Below are positions 44,812 to 53,872 of a stretch of DNA of 64,000 bases, in pieces. The position numbers and the translations under genes are program-made. Every line of letters begins with the position of its first letter. Within the stretch, counting starts at the first letter, position 1. Location of the stretch: the NCBI RefSeq assembly GCF_900103625.1, contig NZ_LT629700.1, positions 62,001-126,000 of the forward strand, in the 5' to 3' direction. The DNA is from Corynebacterium mycetoides (lineage in GTDB: Bacteria; Actinomycetota; Actinomycetes; Mycobacteriales; Mycobacteriaceae). The notes beneath the pieces are model-generated. The model saw nothing but the letters and a program-made list of their open reading frames with translations. It did not search any database and was not told the DNA's origin.

Positions 44812-46152
44812 ATGAGTACGAAGTCGAGCCCGCACACCACGCCGCCGAGGACAACGCCGTCCGCGCGCCGCCGCCGTAGAAGTATGCCCCAGGCCGCGGC
44901 ACAGACGCGCACGGCGCCCGCACCCCACGCTCCCGAAACGTGGGGCGAGCGCCTCCGCCACTACCTGCCCTTCGCGGCCGCGCCGAGCGTGGTCGCGGCG
45001 CTGTCTGTGGTTGCGCTGAGCCTGGCGCTCGTGTTGCTCACCGGATCGCCGTTGGCCTACCTCCCCGCGGCGATCGGCGAGACCTGGCTGGTCGCGCACG
45101 GGGTGCCGGTGACCTTCGACGGCGTGACCCTCGGGTTGACCCCGCTGCTGCCTCCGGCCGCAGTCGCCGCGCTGGTGGCGCAGCGGGTGCGTGTGGCCAC
45201 GCGCAAGCGCGTGAGCATCCTCGACCTGGCGGCCATCACGGCCCTCGGGCTGGGCATCCCGCTGACGCTGACGTGCATCGCCCTGTTTATGGTGGCGGAC
45301 GCGTCGGCGGTGTACCCGGTCGCACCCCCGAACGCATTCGCCGCCCTCGCCCTCACACTGGGCGTGCACGCCGCGGGAATCGTCGCCGGCATCGGACCCG
45401 TGGTGTGGCGGGCGCTCGCCGGCCGCGCGGGCGCACCGGCGTTCGTGGTCGACACGGCCCGGACAGCGGCGACCGCGCTGCTGCACCTCGTCGGCGCCGC
45501 CGCCGTGGTGTACCTCTGCCTGCTACTCGCCGGGTGGGGGAGGGTTTCCTCGCTTGTCGACGCCTACCCCACGCTCCCGGGCCCCGGCCTAGCCGCCCTG
45601 ATCGCGCTGACGCTGCTCTACCTCCCGAACGCTGCCGTGGCCACTCTCAGCGCGCTCATGGGCGGCAGCGTGGAGTACGCGGGCGCGCAGGCGTCTCTCT
45701 TCAGCGTCGACAACGTCGCCCTGCCGCCGCTGCCGCTGTTCGCCGCCATCCCGGCGGCCGCCCCGGCGTGGGCGCCGGTGCTCATGCTCGTCCCCGCAGC
45801 GGCTCTCGTCCGTTTCTTCGCCTCCCGCGCGCTGGGCCCGCGGGATGTAGCTCTCACCGCCGCGTGGTCGGGGGTGTGGACGCTCGCCGTCATACCGTTC
45901 GCGGGCGGGAGCGCCGGCGCCTACGGGTACGTGGGGGCCCACGTCGTCGCCACGCCGGCGCTCGCGCTCGCCTGGGTCGCGGCCGTCGGCGGGCTCGTGT
46001 GGCTGATCGCGAGCATGCGCCACGCCAAGCCGGAACCGGAGCCGGAACGAGAGCCGGAACGAGAGCCGGAGCCGGAGCCGGAAGAGGAGAAGCCCGCCGG
46101 CGGTAGCACAAAGTGGGTCCCTCCCACGACCGAGGATGACGTGCGCGATTAG
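44812..46152 (+). CDS. perM: PerM-like integral membrane protein (DUF6350)
   Basis: A 446-residue protein with a basic, proline-rich cytoplasmic start (residues 1-50), about 10 hydrophobic helices (residues 52-400) and a C-terminal tail of Pro-Glu repeats (PEPEPEREPEREPEPEPEEE). In M. tuberculosis the corresponding gene (Rv0955) also lies directly before purN-purH; its product PerM stabilises the divisome protein FtsB and matters in chronic infection. The function here is inferred from this synteny and membrane topology. The ATG at 44812 is seven bases after GACAAT. Confidence 0.72.
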   Translation: MSTKSSPHTTPPRTTPSARRRRRSMPQAAAQTRTAPAPHAPETWGERLRHYLPFAAAPSVVAALSVVALSLALVLLTGSPLAYLPAAIGETWLVAHGVPVTFDGVTLGLTPLLPPAAVAALVAQRVRVATRKRVSILDLAAITALGLGIPLTLTCIALFMVADASAVYPVAPPNAFAALALTLGVHAAGIVAGIGPVVWRALAGRAGAPAFVVDTARTAATALLHLVGAAAVVYLCLLLAGWGRVSSLVDAYPTLPGPGLAALIALTLLYLPNAAVATLSALMGGSVEYAGAQASLFSVDNVALPPLPLFAAIPAAAPAWAPVLMLVPAAALVRFFASRALGPRDVALTAAWSGVWTLAVIPFAGGSAGAYGYVGAHVVATPALALAWVAAVGGLVWLIASMRHAKPEPEPEREPEREPEPEPEEEKPAGGSTKWVPPTTEDDVRD

Positions 46153-46155
46153 ACT
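46150..46155 (+). promoter_or_regulatory. -10 box TAGACT of purN inside the perM stop codon
   Basis: The first three bases are the TAG stop of perM. Seven bases follow to the purN GTG at 46163, the leaderless spacing. Confidence 0.5.
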
Positions 46156-46162
46156 CGTCGAC

Positions 46163-46753
46163 GTGCCTGAACCATCGCAGAAATCCGTCGTCGCCCTTGT
46201 CTCCGGCACGGGGACGCTGCTTCAGTCCATCCTGGACAACCAGGACGATTCCTACCGCGTCAGCCTCGTCGTCGCCGACACCGACTGCCCCGCGCTCAGG
46301 CGGGCGGAAGACGCCGGGGTTGCCACCCGGGTGGTGGAGCTGGAGGGGGACCGCGCCGAGTGGAACCGCAGGCTGCGCGATGCTGTCTCGGCGGCGGACC
46401 CGGCCATCGTGGTCTCGGCGGGATTCATGCGCATCCTCGGCCCCGACTTCCTCGATGTGTTCGAGGGCCGCCTGATCAACACCCACCCGGCGCTGCTGCC
46501 CGCGTTCCCGGGGGCGCACGCCGTGCGCGACGCGTTGGCCTACGGGGTCAAGGTCACGGGCACCACGGTCCACTTCATCGACGGCGGTGTGGACACCGGG
46601 GAGATCATCGCCCAACGAGCCGTCGAAGTCCGCGAGGGCGAGACCGCGGCGGAATTGCACGAGAGAATTAAGGTACAAGAGCGCGCGCTCATTGTTGATG
46701 CCCTGCGCAGCGCTTTCATCACCGACGGAAAGGTTCATTTCCCATGGTTGTAG
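46163..46753 (+). CDS. purN: Phosphoribosylglycinamide formyltransferase
   Basis: A 196-residue GAR transformylase (purine synthesis step 3, formyltetrahydrofolate dependent). Motifs are [59 protein letters not shown] with the catalytic Asn-x-His, and [19 protein letters not shown] with the catalytic Asp. The GTG at 46163 is preferred to the upstream ATG at 46136 (in perM) because it matches the family start and the -10. It overlaps purH by 10 bases. Confidence 0.93.
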   Translation: MPEPSQKSVVALVSGTGTLLQSILDNQDDSYRVSLVVADTDCPALRRAEDAGVATRVVELEGDRAEWNRRLRDAVSAADPAIVVSAGFMRILGPDFLDVFEGRLINTHPALLPAFPGAHAVRDALAYGVKVTGTTVHFIDGGVDTGEIIAQRAVEVREGETAAELHERIKVQERALIVDALRSAFITDGKVHFPWL

Positions 46754-48270
46754 ACCATATCGCGATTAAGCGCGCCCTGATCAGCGTGTACGACAAGACC
46801 GGGCTGGACGAGTTGGCACGCGCCCTCGGTGAGGCGGGCGTGGAAATCGTCTCCACCGGCTCCACCGCGAAGCGGATCGCCGAGGCGGGCGTGGCCGTGA
46901 CCGAGGTCGCCGATCTCACCGGGTTCCCCGAGGTGCTCGGCGGCCGCGTGAAAACGCTGCACCCCCGCGTGCACGCCGGCATTCTGGCTGACCTGCGCGA
47001 CGAGGATCACGAGCGCCAGCTCGCGGACCTCGGCATCGAGCCGTTCCAGCTCGTCGTGGTCAACCTTTACCCGTTCGAGGAGACCGTGGCCTCGGGAGCG
47101 AGCTTCGACGAGTGCGTGGAGCAGATCGACATCGGCGGCCCCTCTATGGTGCGCGCCGCCGCGAAGAACCACCCCTCGGTGGCCGTCGTGACCGACCCGC
47201 GACGCTACGCGGACGTTATCGACGCCGTGCGCGGCGACGGCTTTTCGCTGGACGACCGCCGCGAGCTCGCCTACGAGGCGTTCTCCCACACCGCCGACTA
47301 CGACGCCGCGGTCTCCGACTGGTTCGCCGAGCAGGTCGACTCCGACGGCGAGGGCGACCTGCGCTACGGGGAAAACCCGCACCAGGCTGCCAGCCTGATC
47401 AACGAAGGCTGGGGGCTCGCCAACGCGGTCCAGCACGGCGGCAAGGAGATGAGCTACAACAACTACCAGGATGCTGACGCCGCGTGGCGGGCGGCCTGGG
47501 ACCACGATCGTCCGTGCGTGGCCATCATCAAGCACGCCAACCCCTGCGGCATCGCGGTCTCCGACGACTCCATCGCCGAGGCGCACCGCAAGGCCCACGC
47601 CTGCGACCCCGTCTCGGCCTACGGCGGCGTCATCGCCGTTAACCGCGAGGTCACCCTCGAGCTGGCGGAGTCCATCAAGCCGATCTTCACCGAGGTCGTC
47701 GTCGCCCCCTCCTATGAGGACGCCGCCCTCGAGCTGCTCAAGGAGAAGAAGAACCTGCGCATCCTCGAGGTGGAGCCCGAGTTCCGGGGCGAGGAGCTCA
47801 AGCAGATCTCCGGCGGCTTCCTCGTCCAGGAGCGCGACACGTTCCAGGCGGAGGGCGACGCGGTGGACAATTGGCAGCTGGTGGCCGGCGAGCCCGCCTC
47901 GGACACCGTCCTCGCGGACCTCGAGTTCGCGTGGCGCTCCATCCGCTGCGTGAAGTCCAACGCGATCCTCATCGCCTCAAACGGGGCATCCGTCGGCGTG
48001 GGCATGGGGCAGGTCAACCGCGTCGATTCCGCGAAGCTCGCCGTCGAGCGCGCCAACACGCTTGACGACGGCGTCAACCGCACCACGGGGGCAGCCGCGG
48101 CCTCCGACGCGTTCTTCCCCTTCGTCGACGGCTTCCAGGTGCTTGCCGACGCCGGCGTCACCGCAGTCGTGCAGCCCGGCGGATCCATCCGCGACGAGGA
48201 AGTGATCGCCGCCGCGAAGGAAGCCGGCGTGACGATGTACCTCACCGGCACCCGCCACTTCGCGCACTAG
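46744..48270 (+). CDS. purH: Bifunctional AICAR transformylase/IMP cyclohydrolase
   Basis: A 508-residue enzyme for the last two steps of IMP synthesis. The N-terminal cyclohydrolase (MGS-like) domain has [47 protein letters not shown] and [11 protein letters not shown]; the C-terminal transformylase domain has [36 protein letters not shown] and TGTRHFAH at the end. The ATG lies within the last codons of purN, so the two are coupled. It is convergent with amtR, which ends 10 bp downstream. Confidence 0.95.
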   Translation: MVVDHIAIKRALISVYDKTGLDELARALGEAGVEIVSTGSTAKRIAEAGVAVTEVADLTGFPEVLGGRVKTLHPRVHAGILADLRDEDHERQLADLGIEPFQLVVVNLYPFEETVASGASFDECVEQIDIGGPSMVRAAAKNHPSVAVVTDPRRYADVIDAVRGDGFSLDDRRELAYEAFSHTADYDAAVSDWFAEQVDSDGEGDLRYGENPHQAASLINEGWGLANAVQHGGKEMSYNNYQDADAAWRAAWDHDRPCVAIIKHANPCGIAVSDDSIAEAHRKAHACDPVSAYGGVIAVNREVTLELAESIKPIFTEVVVAPSYEDAALELLKEKKNLRILEVEPEFRGEELKQISGGFLVQERDTFQAEGDAVDNWQLVAGEPASDTVLADLEFAWRSIRCVKSNAILIASNGASVGVGMGQVNRVDSAKLAVERANTLDDGVNRTTGAAAASDAFFPFVDGFQVLADAGVTAVVQPGGSIRDEEVIAAAKEAGVTMYLTGTRHFAH

Positions 48271-48280
48271 GGCGCGTACT

Positions 48281-48955
48281 CTAGGCGTCCTCGAGCACCT
48301 TCGAGACGAGGTCGAGGGTGCGCATGCCGCGGTTCTCCGGCAGCTCGGCGTGGAGCACGTCGAGAACCGCGTCGGCGATCATGACCGACGGCGCGGGCAG
48401 GGCATCGTCGACAAGCGGGTAGGGGGCTTTGCCCGTGTTGTCGCGCATCTCGATCGCGCCCAGGGTCATGTGGAAAGGCAGGTCGATGCGCGGGTCGTCG
48501 TCGCCGACGATTTCCGCCGCGAGCCCGCGGAACACGTCCTCCAGGGCGCGCCGCGCCTCGTGGTAGTCGTGGAACTCCTCCGAGTTGGCGACGGGCAGCT
48601 GGTAGAGGCGGCCGATGTTCCAATTAGAGGACAGCAGAATGCGCGTCTCCGCCGCGACGAGGGCCCAGAGCTTCAGGGCGGGGCTTTCGTCCATGTCAGC
48701 CAGGTCCGTCGCCAAGTCGAGCGAGGGCTGGACCGTGCCCATGAGCAGGGTCAGGAAGATCTCCGTCTTGGACGGGAAATGGTAGTACAGCGATGCCTGC
48801 CGGATGCCCACCGCATCGGCGATCTGGTGCGTGGACGTCATGGCGAAGCCCTGGGTGGTAAACAGCTCGGAGGAGGCGTCGAGAATCTCGTCGCGAGCGG
48901 TTTTTCCCTTGCGTCGCGGGCTTTTCTTGCGGGGACGACCCACTGTTCCAGACAT
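48281..48955 (-). CDS. amtR: AmtR, TetR-family regulator of nitrogen control
   Basis: A 224-residue TetR regulator. The basic start VGRPRKKSPRRKGKTARDEILDASSELF is followed by the helix-turn-helix TSTHQIADAVGIRQASLYYHFPSKTEIF (about residues 41-68), almost the same as I recall for C. glutamicum AmtR. The ligand domain shares NIGRLYQLPVANSEEFHDYHEARRAL and PRIDLPFHMTLGAIEMR. AmtR represses nitrogen-starvation genes and is released by the adenylylated PII protein GlnK. Position between purH and rpsR also matches. A TAGAAT box eight bases before the ATG is the probable -10. Confidence 0.93.
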   Translation of the reverse strand: MSGTVGRPRKKSPRRKGKTARDEILDASSELFTTQGFAMTSTHQIADAVGIRQASLYYHFPSKTEIFLTLLMGTVQPSLDLATDLADMDESPALKLWALVAAETRILLSSNWNIGRLYQLPVANSEEFHDYHEARRALEDVFRGLAAEIVGDDDPRIDLPFHMTLGAIEMRDNTGKAPYPLVDDALPAPSVMIADAVLDVLHAELPENRGMRTLDLVSKVLEDA

Positions 48956-48973
48956 GACACCTTATTCTACTTA

Positions 48974-49014
48974 AAAGCACCCGCCACACTCCCATGGGGA
49001 GCGGCGGGTGCTTT
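48974..49014 (-). terminator. Terminator of the rpmB-rpmG-rpsN-rpsR operon
   Basis: A 12-bp perfect stem (AAAGCACCCGCC / GGCGGGTGCTTT) with a 17-nt loop, ending in TTTT on the minus strand. It sits between rpsR and the amtR promoter. Confidence 0.85.
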
Positions 49015-49066
49015 GTTTGAGTCGAAGACTCTACGCTGCTGTTGTCAACCGAACCTCGGGGGAGGT

Positions 49067-49318
49067 TTAGCGGCTGGTGAACGGCAGGAGAGCCATCTCG
49101 CGCGCGTTCTTCACAGCGGTAGCGACCTGGCGCTGCTGCTGCGGGGTCAGGCCCGTGACGCGGCGGGAACGGATCTTGTGGCGATCCGAAATGAATAGAC
49201 GCAGTGTCTTGACGTCCTTGTAGTCGACCTTCTCAATGCCTTCGGCCTTGAGCGGGTTCTTCTTCGGGCGACGGGACTGCTCCATGCGCTGCTTGCGCTG
49301 GTTGTTTCCACGCTTCAT
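49067..49318 (-). CDS. rpsR: Ribosomal protein bS18, zinc-free type
   Basis: An 83-residue 30S subunit protein. It has [63 protein letters not shown], the typical S18 core. Where zinc-binding forms have the CxxC pair before the GI-x-IDYKD segment this protein has NPL, and the whole protein lacks cysteine, so it is the C-minus form. It is the last gene of a four-gene ribosomal operon. Confidence 0.95.
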   Translation of the reverse strand: MKRGNNQRKQRMEQSRRPKKNPLKAEGIEKVDYKDVKTLRLFISDRHKIRSRRVTGLTPQQQRQVATAVKNAREMALLPFTSR

Positions 49319-49333
49319 AGTGTTAGCTCCTCC

Positions 49334-49639
49334 TTACCACGAGGACTTACGGACGCCCGGAAGCTCACCGCGGTGAGCCATCTCGCGCATGCGGACACGG
49401 GACAGACCGAACTTGCGGAGGTAGCCGCGGGGGCGACCATCGTGCGAGTCACGGTTGCGCACGCGCGACGGGGAGGCGTCGCGCGGCTGACGGTTGAGCT
49501 CAAACTGAGCGTCGAGACGATCCTCGTCGGAGGTCTCGGGGTTGCGGATGATTGCCTTGAGCTCAGCGCGACGCTCGGCGTAGCGTGCGACGATTTCCTT
49601 GCGCTGCTCGTTCTTGGCGATCTTAGACTTCTTAGCCAT
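49334..49639 (-). CDS. rpsN: Ribosomal protein uS14, long zinc-free type
   Basis: A 101-residue protein of the long S14 class ([30 protein letters not shown] at the start, then [34 protein letters not shown]). The short zinc-binding class has two CxxC pairs; there is no cysteine here. It is located 3 bp after rpmG and 15 bp before rpsR. Confidence 0.95.
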   Translation of the reverse strand: MAKKSKIAKNEQRKEIVARYAERRAELKAIIRNPETSDEDRLDAQFELNRQPRDASPSRVRNRDSHDGRPRGYLRKFGLSRVRMREMAHRGELPGVRKSSW

Positions 49640-49642
49640 AAA

Positions 49643-49807
49643 TTATCGCTCCTCGCGGAATTCGACGTGCTTACGCACGACCGGGTCGTACTTCTTCAAC
49701 GTGATACGGTCCGGGTTGTTGCGCTTGTTCTTGCGGGTCACGTAGGTGAACCCGGTGCCCGCGGTGCTCTTGAGCTTGATGATCGGGCGGATATCGTTAC
49801 GTGCCAT
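49643..49807 (-). CDS. rpmG: Ribosomal protein bL33, zinc-free type
   Basis: A 54-residue 50S protein: [20 protein letters not shown], then [32 protein letters not shown]. Zinc-binding L33 has CxxC pairs at the Tyr-Val-Thr-Arg and Lys-Tyr-Asp-Pro positions, and none is present. The ATG overlaps the rpmB stop by one base (TAATG). It is too short for a simple length filter but is unmistakable. Confidence 0.95.
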   Translation of the reverse strand: MARNDIRPIIKLKSTAGTGFTYVTRKNKRNNPDRITLKKYDPVVRKHVEFREER

Positions 49808-50043
49808 TAGACCTTCTCACCTCGTGCGCGGATAGCGGCGACGACGGACTCGATGCCGTCGCGGTCGATGATCTTCAGGCCCTTGGCGGAGACGTTCAGG
49901 GTGATGGTACGGCCCTCGGAGGGCAGGTAGAACCGCTTCTTCTGCACGTTGGGGTTCCAACGGCGGGAGTGGCGGCGGTGCGAGTGCGAGACAGTCTTGC
50001 CGAACGACGGCTGACGTCCCGTGACCTGGCAATGTGCCGACAT
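49807..50043 (-). CDS. rpmB: Ribosomal protein bL28 (RpmB2-like)
   Basis: A 78-residue 50S protein starting [32 protein letters not shown]. The single cysteine cannot form the CxxC found in zinc-binding L28 (CDVCGK). It resembles mycobacterial RpmB2, the zinc-independent paralogue. It heads the operon rpmB-rpmG-rpsN-rpsR. A purine-rich AGAAAGAAG stretch precedes the ATG. A TAGTGT element near 50195 may be its -10. Confidence 0.93.
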   Translation of the reverse strand: MSAHCQVTGRQPSFGKTVSHSHRRHSRRWNPNVQKKRFYLPSEGRTITLNVSAKGLKIIDRDGIESVVAAIRARGEKV

Positions 50044-50261
50044 GGGTTGACTTCTTTCTCTTCTGCCGCCCACGCGCTGATTGCCTGTGAGGGTGGCACC
50101 GCGCTCGAGGCGTGAGGTTCCGTCGAGGGTGCCGGTGGCAATCGGTTGACGCAGGCGTAAACGTGTACTTCGACAACAGCGTGAATAAACACTACAGGCC
50201 CGTCCCCGAATTTCCTAATCGTTCGCTGTCGATTACCGCAGCGCGGCCCTATTCCGTTCCG

Positions 50262-50333
50262 CCTAAACTCGGACGCCCCAACGTGCGCCTGAGAAGCCCG
50301 AAATCGCGCACGTTCGGGGTGTCCGAGTTTAGG
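50262..50333. repeat. Large imperfect palindrome between rpmB and the permease gene
   Basis: Arms of 27 and 28 nt (CCTAAACTCGGAC... and its complement) pair with one mismatch and one bulge around a 17-nt loop, 50289-50305. The right arm contains the permease stop codon (50329-50331). There is no T-tract, so it is not an ordinary terminator; it resembles dispersed palindromic units. The remaining 218 bp toward rpmB show no gene. Confidence 0.8.
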
Positions 50334-51396
50334 GGGAGGACACTAGGAGCACTCCCGTCGCTCCCAGCACCGCCACGGGCGCGAGCACGAGCCCGCACGC
50401 GACGTAGGTGCGCCACGGCACCGGCTCCCCGGCGCGGCGGAGCTGGTCCGCCCACAGCAGCGTGGCCAAGGACGCCCAGGGGGTGACAACCGCGCCGGCG
50501 TTGACGCCGATGAGCAGAGCAAGGAGCTCCACGGGCCCGGAAACCGCGGGCTCGAGCACAAAGAACGCGGGAATGTTGTTCACCACGTTGGCGCCGAGCG
50601 CGCCGGCGGCGGCCACAGACCACACCCCGGACACCTCCACCCCCGCGCCCAGGCTCAGCGCCGCGGTGGCGGAGGCGGACAGGGCCAGGGTGAGGGAAAG
50701 TGCCGACCAGGGGATAAGCGCGGGAGTGAGCGAGGCGCGGCCCACCGCAACAGCCATCGCCACCGCGGCGGCGGTGCTGGTTGCCCAGTAGGGCACCGGG
50801 CTGAGGAGGGCGACCATGGTGATCCCCACGATGGCGGGTACGGCGGGAGGCGGGGCAGGGGGAGGTGTGGGGGAGGTTGCGGGGCGTAAGCGGTGGGCGT
50901 CGACAAGCAAAGACGCGATCAGGGCGAGCGTGATCAGGGCGAGACCGGGAGGCAGGGCGGCGCGGATGTAGGCGCGGCTGTCGGGGAAGGAGTCGAGGGC
51001 GAGCAGGTTGGTCAAGTTCGACACCGGCAGCGGCAGCGAGGCGAGGTTGGCGATCCACACCACCGCCAGCGCCAGGCCGGCGACGGGCGCGCCGCGGCGG
51101 CGGGCGAGGTGGACGGCGAGCGGGGTCAGCATGATCGCGGTGGTATCCAGCGAGAGGAACACAGTGGAAATCGCACACAGAAACAGGAAACCGGCGCGGT
51201 TGAGGCGGGCGGCGACCCACCCGAACAGGCCGGCGCCGGCGGCGAGGTTGACCACGACGGACATGCCCGCGGCGAAAGTGAGCACGGGGAGCAGCCGGCC
51301 GAGCAAGGTGGCCGCCGCGGCGGTGTCGACAGCGGTGAGAAACGCGACCGCAGTCAGCGCCGCGGGGATCGCCGGGGAGATTAGGTATTTATGCAC
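50329..51396 (-). CDS. ArsB/SLC13-like anion permease
   Basis: A protein of about 355 residues with some 10 helices. The first half carries VFLSLDTTAIMLTPLAVHLARRRG and ANLASLPLPVSNLTNLLALDSF. The second half has the repeated counterpart GALGANVVNNIPAFFVLEP and LIGVNAGAVVTPWASLATLLW. These are the inverted-repeat signatures of the ArsB/NhaD and SLC13 group. The substrate is unknown. The GTG at 51394-51396 is chosen tentatively because a TATCCT box lies nine bases upstream; the frame is open another 20 codons. It separates ribosomal gene clusters that I remember as adjacent in C. glutamicum. Confidence 0.75.
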   Translation of the reverse strand: MHKYLISPAIPAALTAVAFLTAVDTAAAATLLGRLLPVLTFAAGMSVVVNLAAGAGLFGWVAARLNRAGFLFLCAISTVFLSLDTTAIMLTPLAVHLARRRGAPVAGLALAVVWIANLASLPLPVSNLTNLLALDSFPDSRAYIRAALPPGLALITLALIASLLVDAHRLRPATSPTPPPAPPPAVPAIVGITMVALLSPVPYWATSTAAAVAMAVAVGRASLTPALIPWSALSLTLALSASATAALSLGAGVEVSGVWSVAAAGALGANVVNNIPAFFVLEPAVSGPVELLALLIGVNAGAVVTPWASLATLLWADQLRRAGEPVPWRTYVACGLVLAPVAVLGATGVLLVSSP

Positions 51397-51531
51397 GTCA
51401 CCTGTAGGATACTTCGAGTTGTCCTGCGCGAGCCGGACGAGAGACCATTTTCGCACCCAACTCAGGCACGATCCTCGACCAACTGCGGGGAACCGACCTG
51501 AAGTTCAATCCTGAGGGAGACGAATCCGAAC

Positions 51532-51804
51532 ATGAAGAATGATATTCACCCGGATTACCACCCGGTGATCATCCAGGACGGTAACACGGGAAACAAGTTC
51601 CTGACCCGCTCCACGATGACCTCCGATCGCACCGAGCAGTGGGAGGACGGCAACGAGTACCCGCTCATCGTCGTCGACGTGACCGCCGAGTCCCACCCGT
51701 TCTGGACTGGCGCGCAGCGCCTCATGGACACCGCCGGCCGCGTTGAGAAGTTTAACCAGCGCTTCGGTGGCATGGCCCGCCGCAAGAAGAAGTCCGCAAA
51801 CTAA
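51532..51804 (+). CDS. rpmE2: Ribosomal protein bL31 type B (zinc-free)
   Basis: A 90-residue L31 of the longer B class: [32 protein letters not shown], then [33 protein letters not shown]. The zinc class has CxxC and shorter length (about 70); no cysteine is present here. It starts a two-gene unit with rpmF, closed by a terminator. An AGGGAG element lies 13 bases before the ATG, a long spacing. Confidence 0.95.
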   Translation: MKNDIHPDYHPVIIQDGNTGNKFLTRSTMTSDRTEQWEDGNEYPLIVVDVTAESHPFWTGAQRLMDTAGRVEKFNQRFGGMARRKKKSAN

Positions 51805-51828
51805 CAGGTCGAAGGAGGAGAATACGAC

Positions 51829-52002
51829 ATGGCTGTACAGAAGTTCCGTAAGTCCCGCGCCAACACCCACGCGCGCCGTTCGCAGTGGAAGGCCGACAAT
51901 CCCGACCTGCAGACCGTCAAAATTGACGGCCAGGAGGTGCGCATCCCGCGCCGCCTGGTCAAGGCCGCCAAGGCAGGCCTCATCGACGTCGAGCAGTTCT
52001 AA
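51829..52002 (+). CDS. rpmF: Ribosomal protein bL32, cysteine-free
   Basis: A 57-residue 50S protein: [20 protein letters not shown] with the L32 core, then [21 protein letters not shown]. Zinc-binding L32 carries a CPxCGxY motif in the middle; here the corresponding stretch is [14 protein letters not shown] strong GAAGGAGGAG precedes the ATG. It follows rpmE by 24 bp. Confidence 0.93.
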   Translation: MAVQKFRKSRANTHARRSQWKADNPDLQTVKIDGQEVRIPRRLVKAAKAGLIDVEQF

Positions 52003-52019
52003 CGCACTAACACTCTTAG

Positions 52020-52048
52020 CCGGGTCCCCGCTCGCGGGGCCCGGTTTT
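52020..52048 (+). terminator. Terminator after rpmF
   Basis: A stem CCGGGTCCCCG / CGGGGCCCGG (one bulged T) with loop CTCG is followed by TTTT. Confidence 0.85.
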
Positions 52049-52136
52049 CGCGTACAGAAAACATTCAGGAATTGTTACGCTTGGCGCGTCGTGAAGCGCA
52101 GTCGCACCGCAGGCGAGCCGGGCACAATGAGGGGCT

Positions 52137-53237
52137 ATGAACAATCCCATACAGGCCACGCCCCGCTCGGCTGTCGGACCCGCCGTTGCCGTCGCGCTGG
52201 TCACCTCGCTGCTCGCTGGCGCCGGGGCCGGTTACGTCGCCGGAAAATCCGCGGGCGGCTCGGCATCCGCGTATGTAAATGAGGCGCTCGACGCCCAGCC
52301 AGCGACGAACCCCGACCCCGCGCCGGAAGGCTCGGTGGAGGAAGTGGCGGCCACAGTCCTCCCCGCGGTGGTCTCCATCACGGTCACGGGCCCGCGCGGG
52401 AGAGCGGAGGGTTCGGGGTCGATCATCTCGGGCGACGGCTACGTGCTGACGAACCACCACGTCATCGCCGAGGGGGAAAACGGTGCGGGGATTTCGGTCA
52501 CGCTTAACGACGGCTCCACGCACCCGGCAACCTACGTCGCCTCCGATGTGAACACGGACGTCGGCGTGCTGAAGATCGAAGGGGTGGACAACCTTCCCGT
52601 CATCCGGTTCGGCGACTCCGACGAGCTGCAGGTGGGCCAGGAGGTCGTGGCGGTGGGTTCCCCGCTCGGGTTCTCCGCGACCGTGACCAGCGGGATCATC
52701 TCCGCTCTCAACCGGCCGGTCCGCGCCTCCCAGGGTGGGGGCGAGAGCTCGCTCATGGACGGCATCCAGACCGACGCGGCGATCAACCCCGGCAACTCGG
52801 GCGGCCCGCTTGTGGACATGAACGGCAACCTCGTTGGAATGAACTCGGTGATCGCGTCGATGTCGTCCGGCCCGAAGGGCGGCGCGGGCTCGATCGGCCT
52901 CGGGTTCGCCATCCCGTCCAACTTCGCCCAGCGCGTGGCCAAGCAGCTCATCGAGACGGGCGAGTCGCGCCAGCCGATGCTCGGCGTGCAGGTGAGCATC
53001 GTGGACCCCACAAGGGGCGCGGCCGTCGCCGCGGTGGAGCCCGGAAGCCCGGCGGATCAGGCGGGGCTCAAACCCGGCGACGTGATCACCCGACTCAACG
53101 ATCGCCCCATTGATTCGGCCGACGCGCTTATCGCTGCGACCCGGTCGCGCGATTTCGGGGAGACGGTGACGCTGCAGGTCCAGTCCGAGGGGAGTGACAG
53201 CCCCAGATCGGTAGATGTCACGCTGAGTTCGGAGTAA
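52137..53237 (+). CDS. HtrA/DegP-type membrane-anchored serine protease
   Basis: A 366-residue protein with an N-terminal membrane anchor (VGPAVAVALVTSLLAGAGAGYVAG, residues 13-36), a trypsin-like domain and one PDZ domain. The catalytic triad is His108 (LTNHHVIA), Asp141 (NTDVGVLKI) and Ser221 (NPGNSGGPLVD). The PDZ domain begins near residue 285 (MLGVQVSIV) and has AGLKPGDVITRLNDRPI. It acts outside the membrane in protein quality control. The cgtR2-cgtS2 two-component genes that I remember before it in C. glutamicum are absent; rpmF and its terminator come directly before. Confidence 0.9.
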   Translation: MNNPIQATPRSAVGPAVAVALVTSLLAGAGAGYVAGKSAGGSASAYVNEALDAQPATNPDPAPEGSVEEVAATVLPAVVSITVTGPRGRAEGSGSIISGDGYVLTNHHVIAEGENGAGISVTLNDGSTHPATYVASDVNTDVGVLKIEGVDNLPVIRFGDSDELQVGQEVVAVGSPLGFSATVTSGIISALNRPVRASQGGGESSLMDGIQTDAAINPGNSGGPLVDMNGNLVGMNSVIASMSSGPKGGAGSIGLGFAIPSNFAQRVAKQLIETGESRQPMLGVQVSIVDPTRGAAVAAVEPGSPADQAGLKPGDVITRLNDRPIDSADALIAATRSRDFGETVTLQVQSEGSDSPRSVDVTLSSE

Positions 53238-53290
53238 GTTCTTAAGCGCACAGCGCACATTCGCCCCCGGAAACAAAGAAGGAAAGCCTT

Positions 53291-53851
53291 ATGTCAGACA
53301 CACTTGACGCGTTGGAGCTCACCGAGCCGGACGACGCTTTCCTGCTGGCCACGGAGATGCAGGACAACGCGCCCGTGCCGCCGTGCGCGCTGGTGGTGCT
53401 GGTCTCCGACCACAGCTTTGAGGACCCGGAGGACGATACCTACCGTCTCGTGGGTGAGCTCCTGCTCGAGGCCGGGTTCCAGGTGGACGCGGTGGTCCGG
53501 GTCAAGTCGAAGAAGGCCGACATCCGCAAGGCCATCGAAACCGGCGTCGTGGGCGGCGTCGACCTGGTCCTCACGGTCGGCGGAACCGGTGTCGCTGCCC
53601 GCGACAAGACGCCGGAAGCCACCCGCGCGGTCATCGACAAGATGGTCCCGGGGGTGGGCCAGGCGATCCGCGCCTCCGGCCAGGCGTGCGGCGCGGTCGA
53701 TGCCGCGACATCGCGCGGTATCTGCGGGGTTTCGGGCTCCACCGTGGTGGTCAACCTGGCGGCGAGCCGCCAGGCGATCCGCGACGGCATGTCCACCCTT
53801 CAGCCGCTGGTCACGCACCTCATCGCTGACCTGAACAAGCACAGCGTCTAA
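53291..53851 (+). CDS. MoaB/MogA-type molybdenum cofactor protein
   Basis: A 186-residue protein of the molybdopterin adenylyltransferase family. After a 30-residue acidic extension come ALVVLVSDHSFEDPEDDTYRLVGELLLEAGFQV, VDLVLTVGGTGVAARDKTPEATRAVIDKMVPG (the GGTG motif and catalytic Asp) and GVSGSTVVVNLAAS. MogA adenylates molybdopterin; MoaB2-like forms may do so or be regulatory. AAGGA lies about seven bases before the ATG. It is 53 bp from the protease gene and could be in the same unit. Confidence 0.82.
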   Translation: MSDTLDALELTEPDDAFLLATEMQDNAPVPPCALVVLVSDHSFEDPEDDTYRLVGELLLEAGFQVDAVVRVKSKKADIRKAIETGVVGGVDLVLTVGGTGVAARDKTPEATRAVIDKMVPGVGQAIRASGQACGAVDAATSRGICGVSGSTVVVNLAASRQAIRDGMSTLQPLVTHLIADLNKHSV

Positions 53852-53872
53852 TCCGTCTCAACTGGGGCCAGA

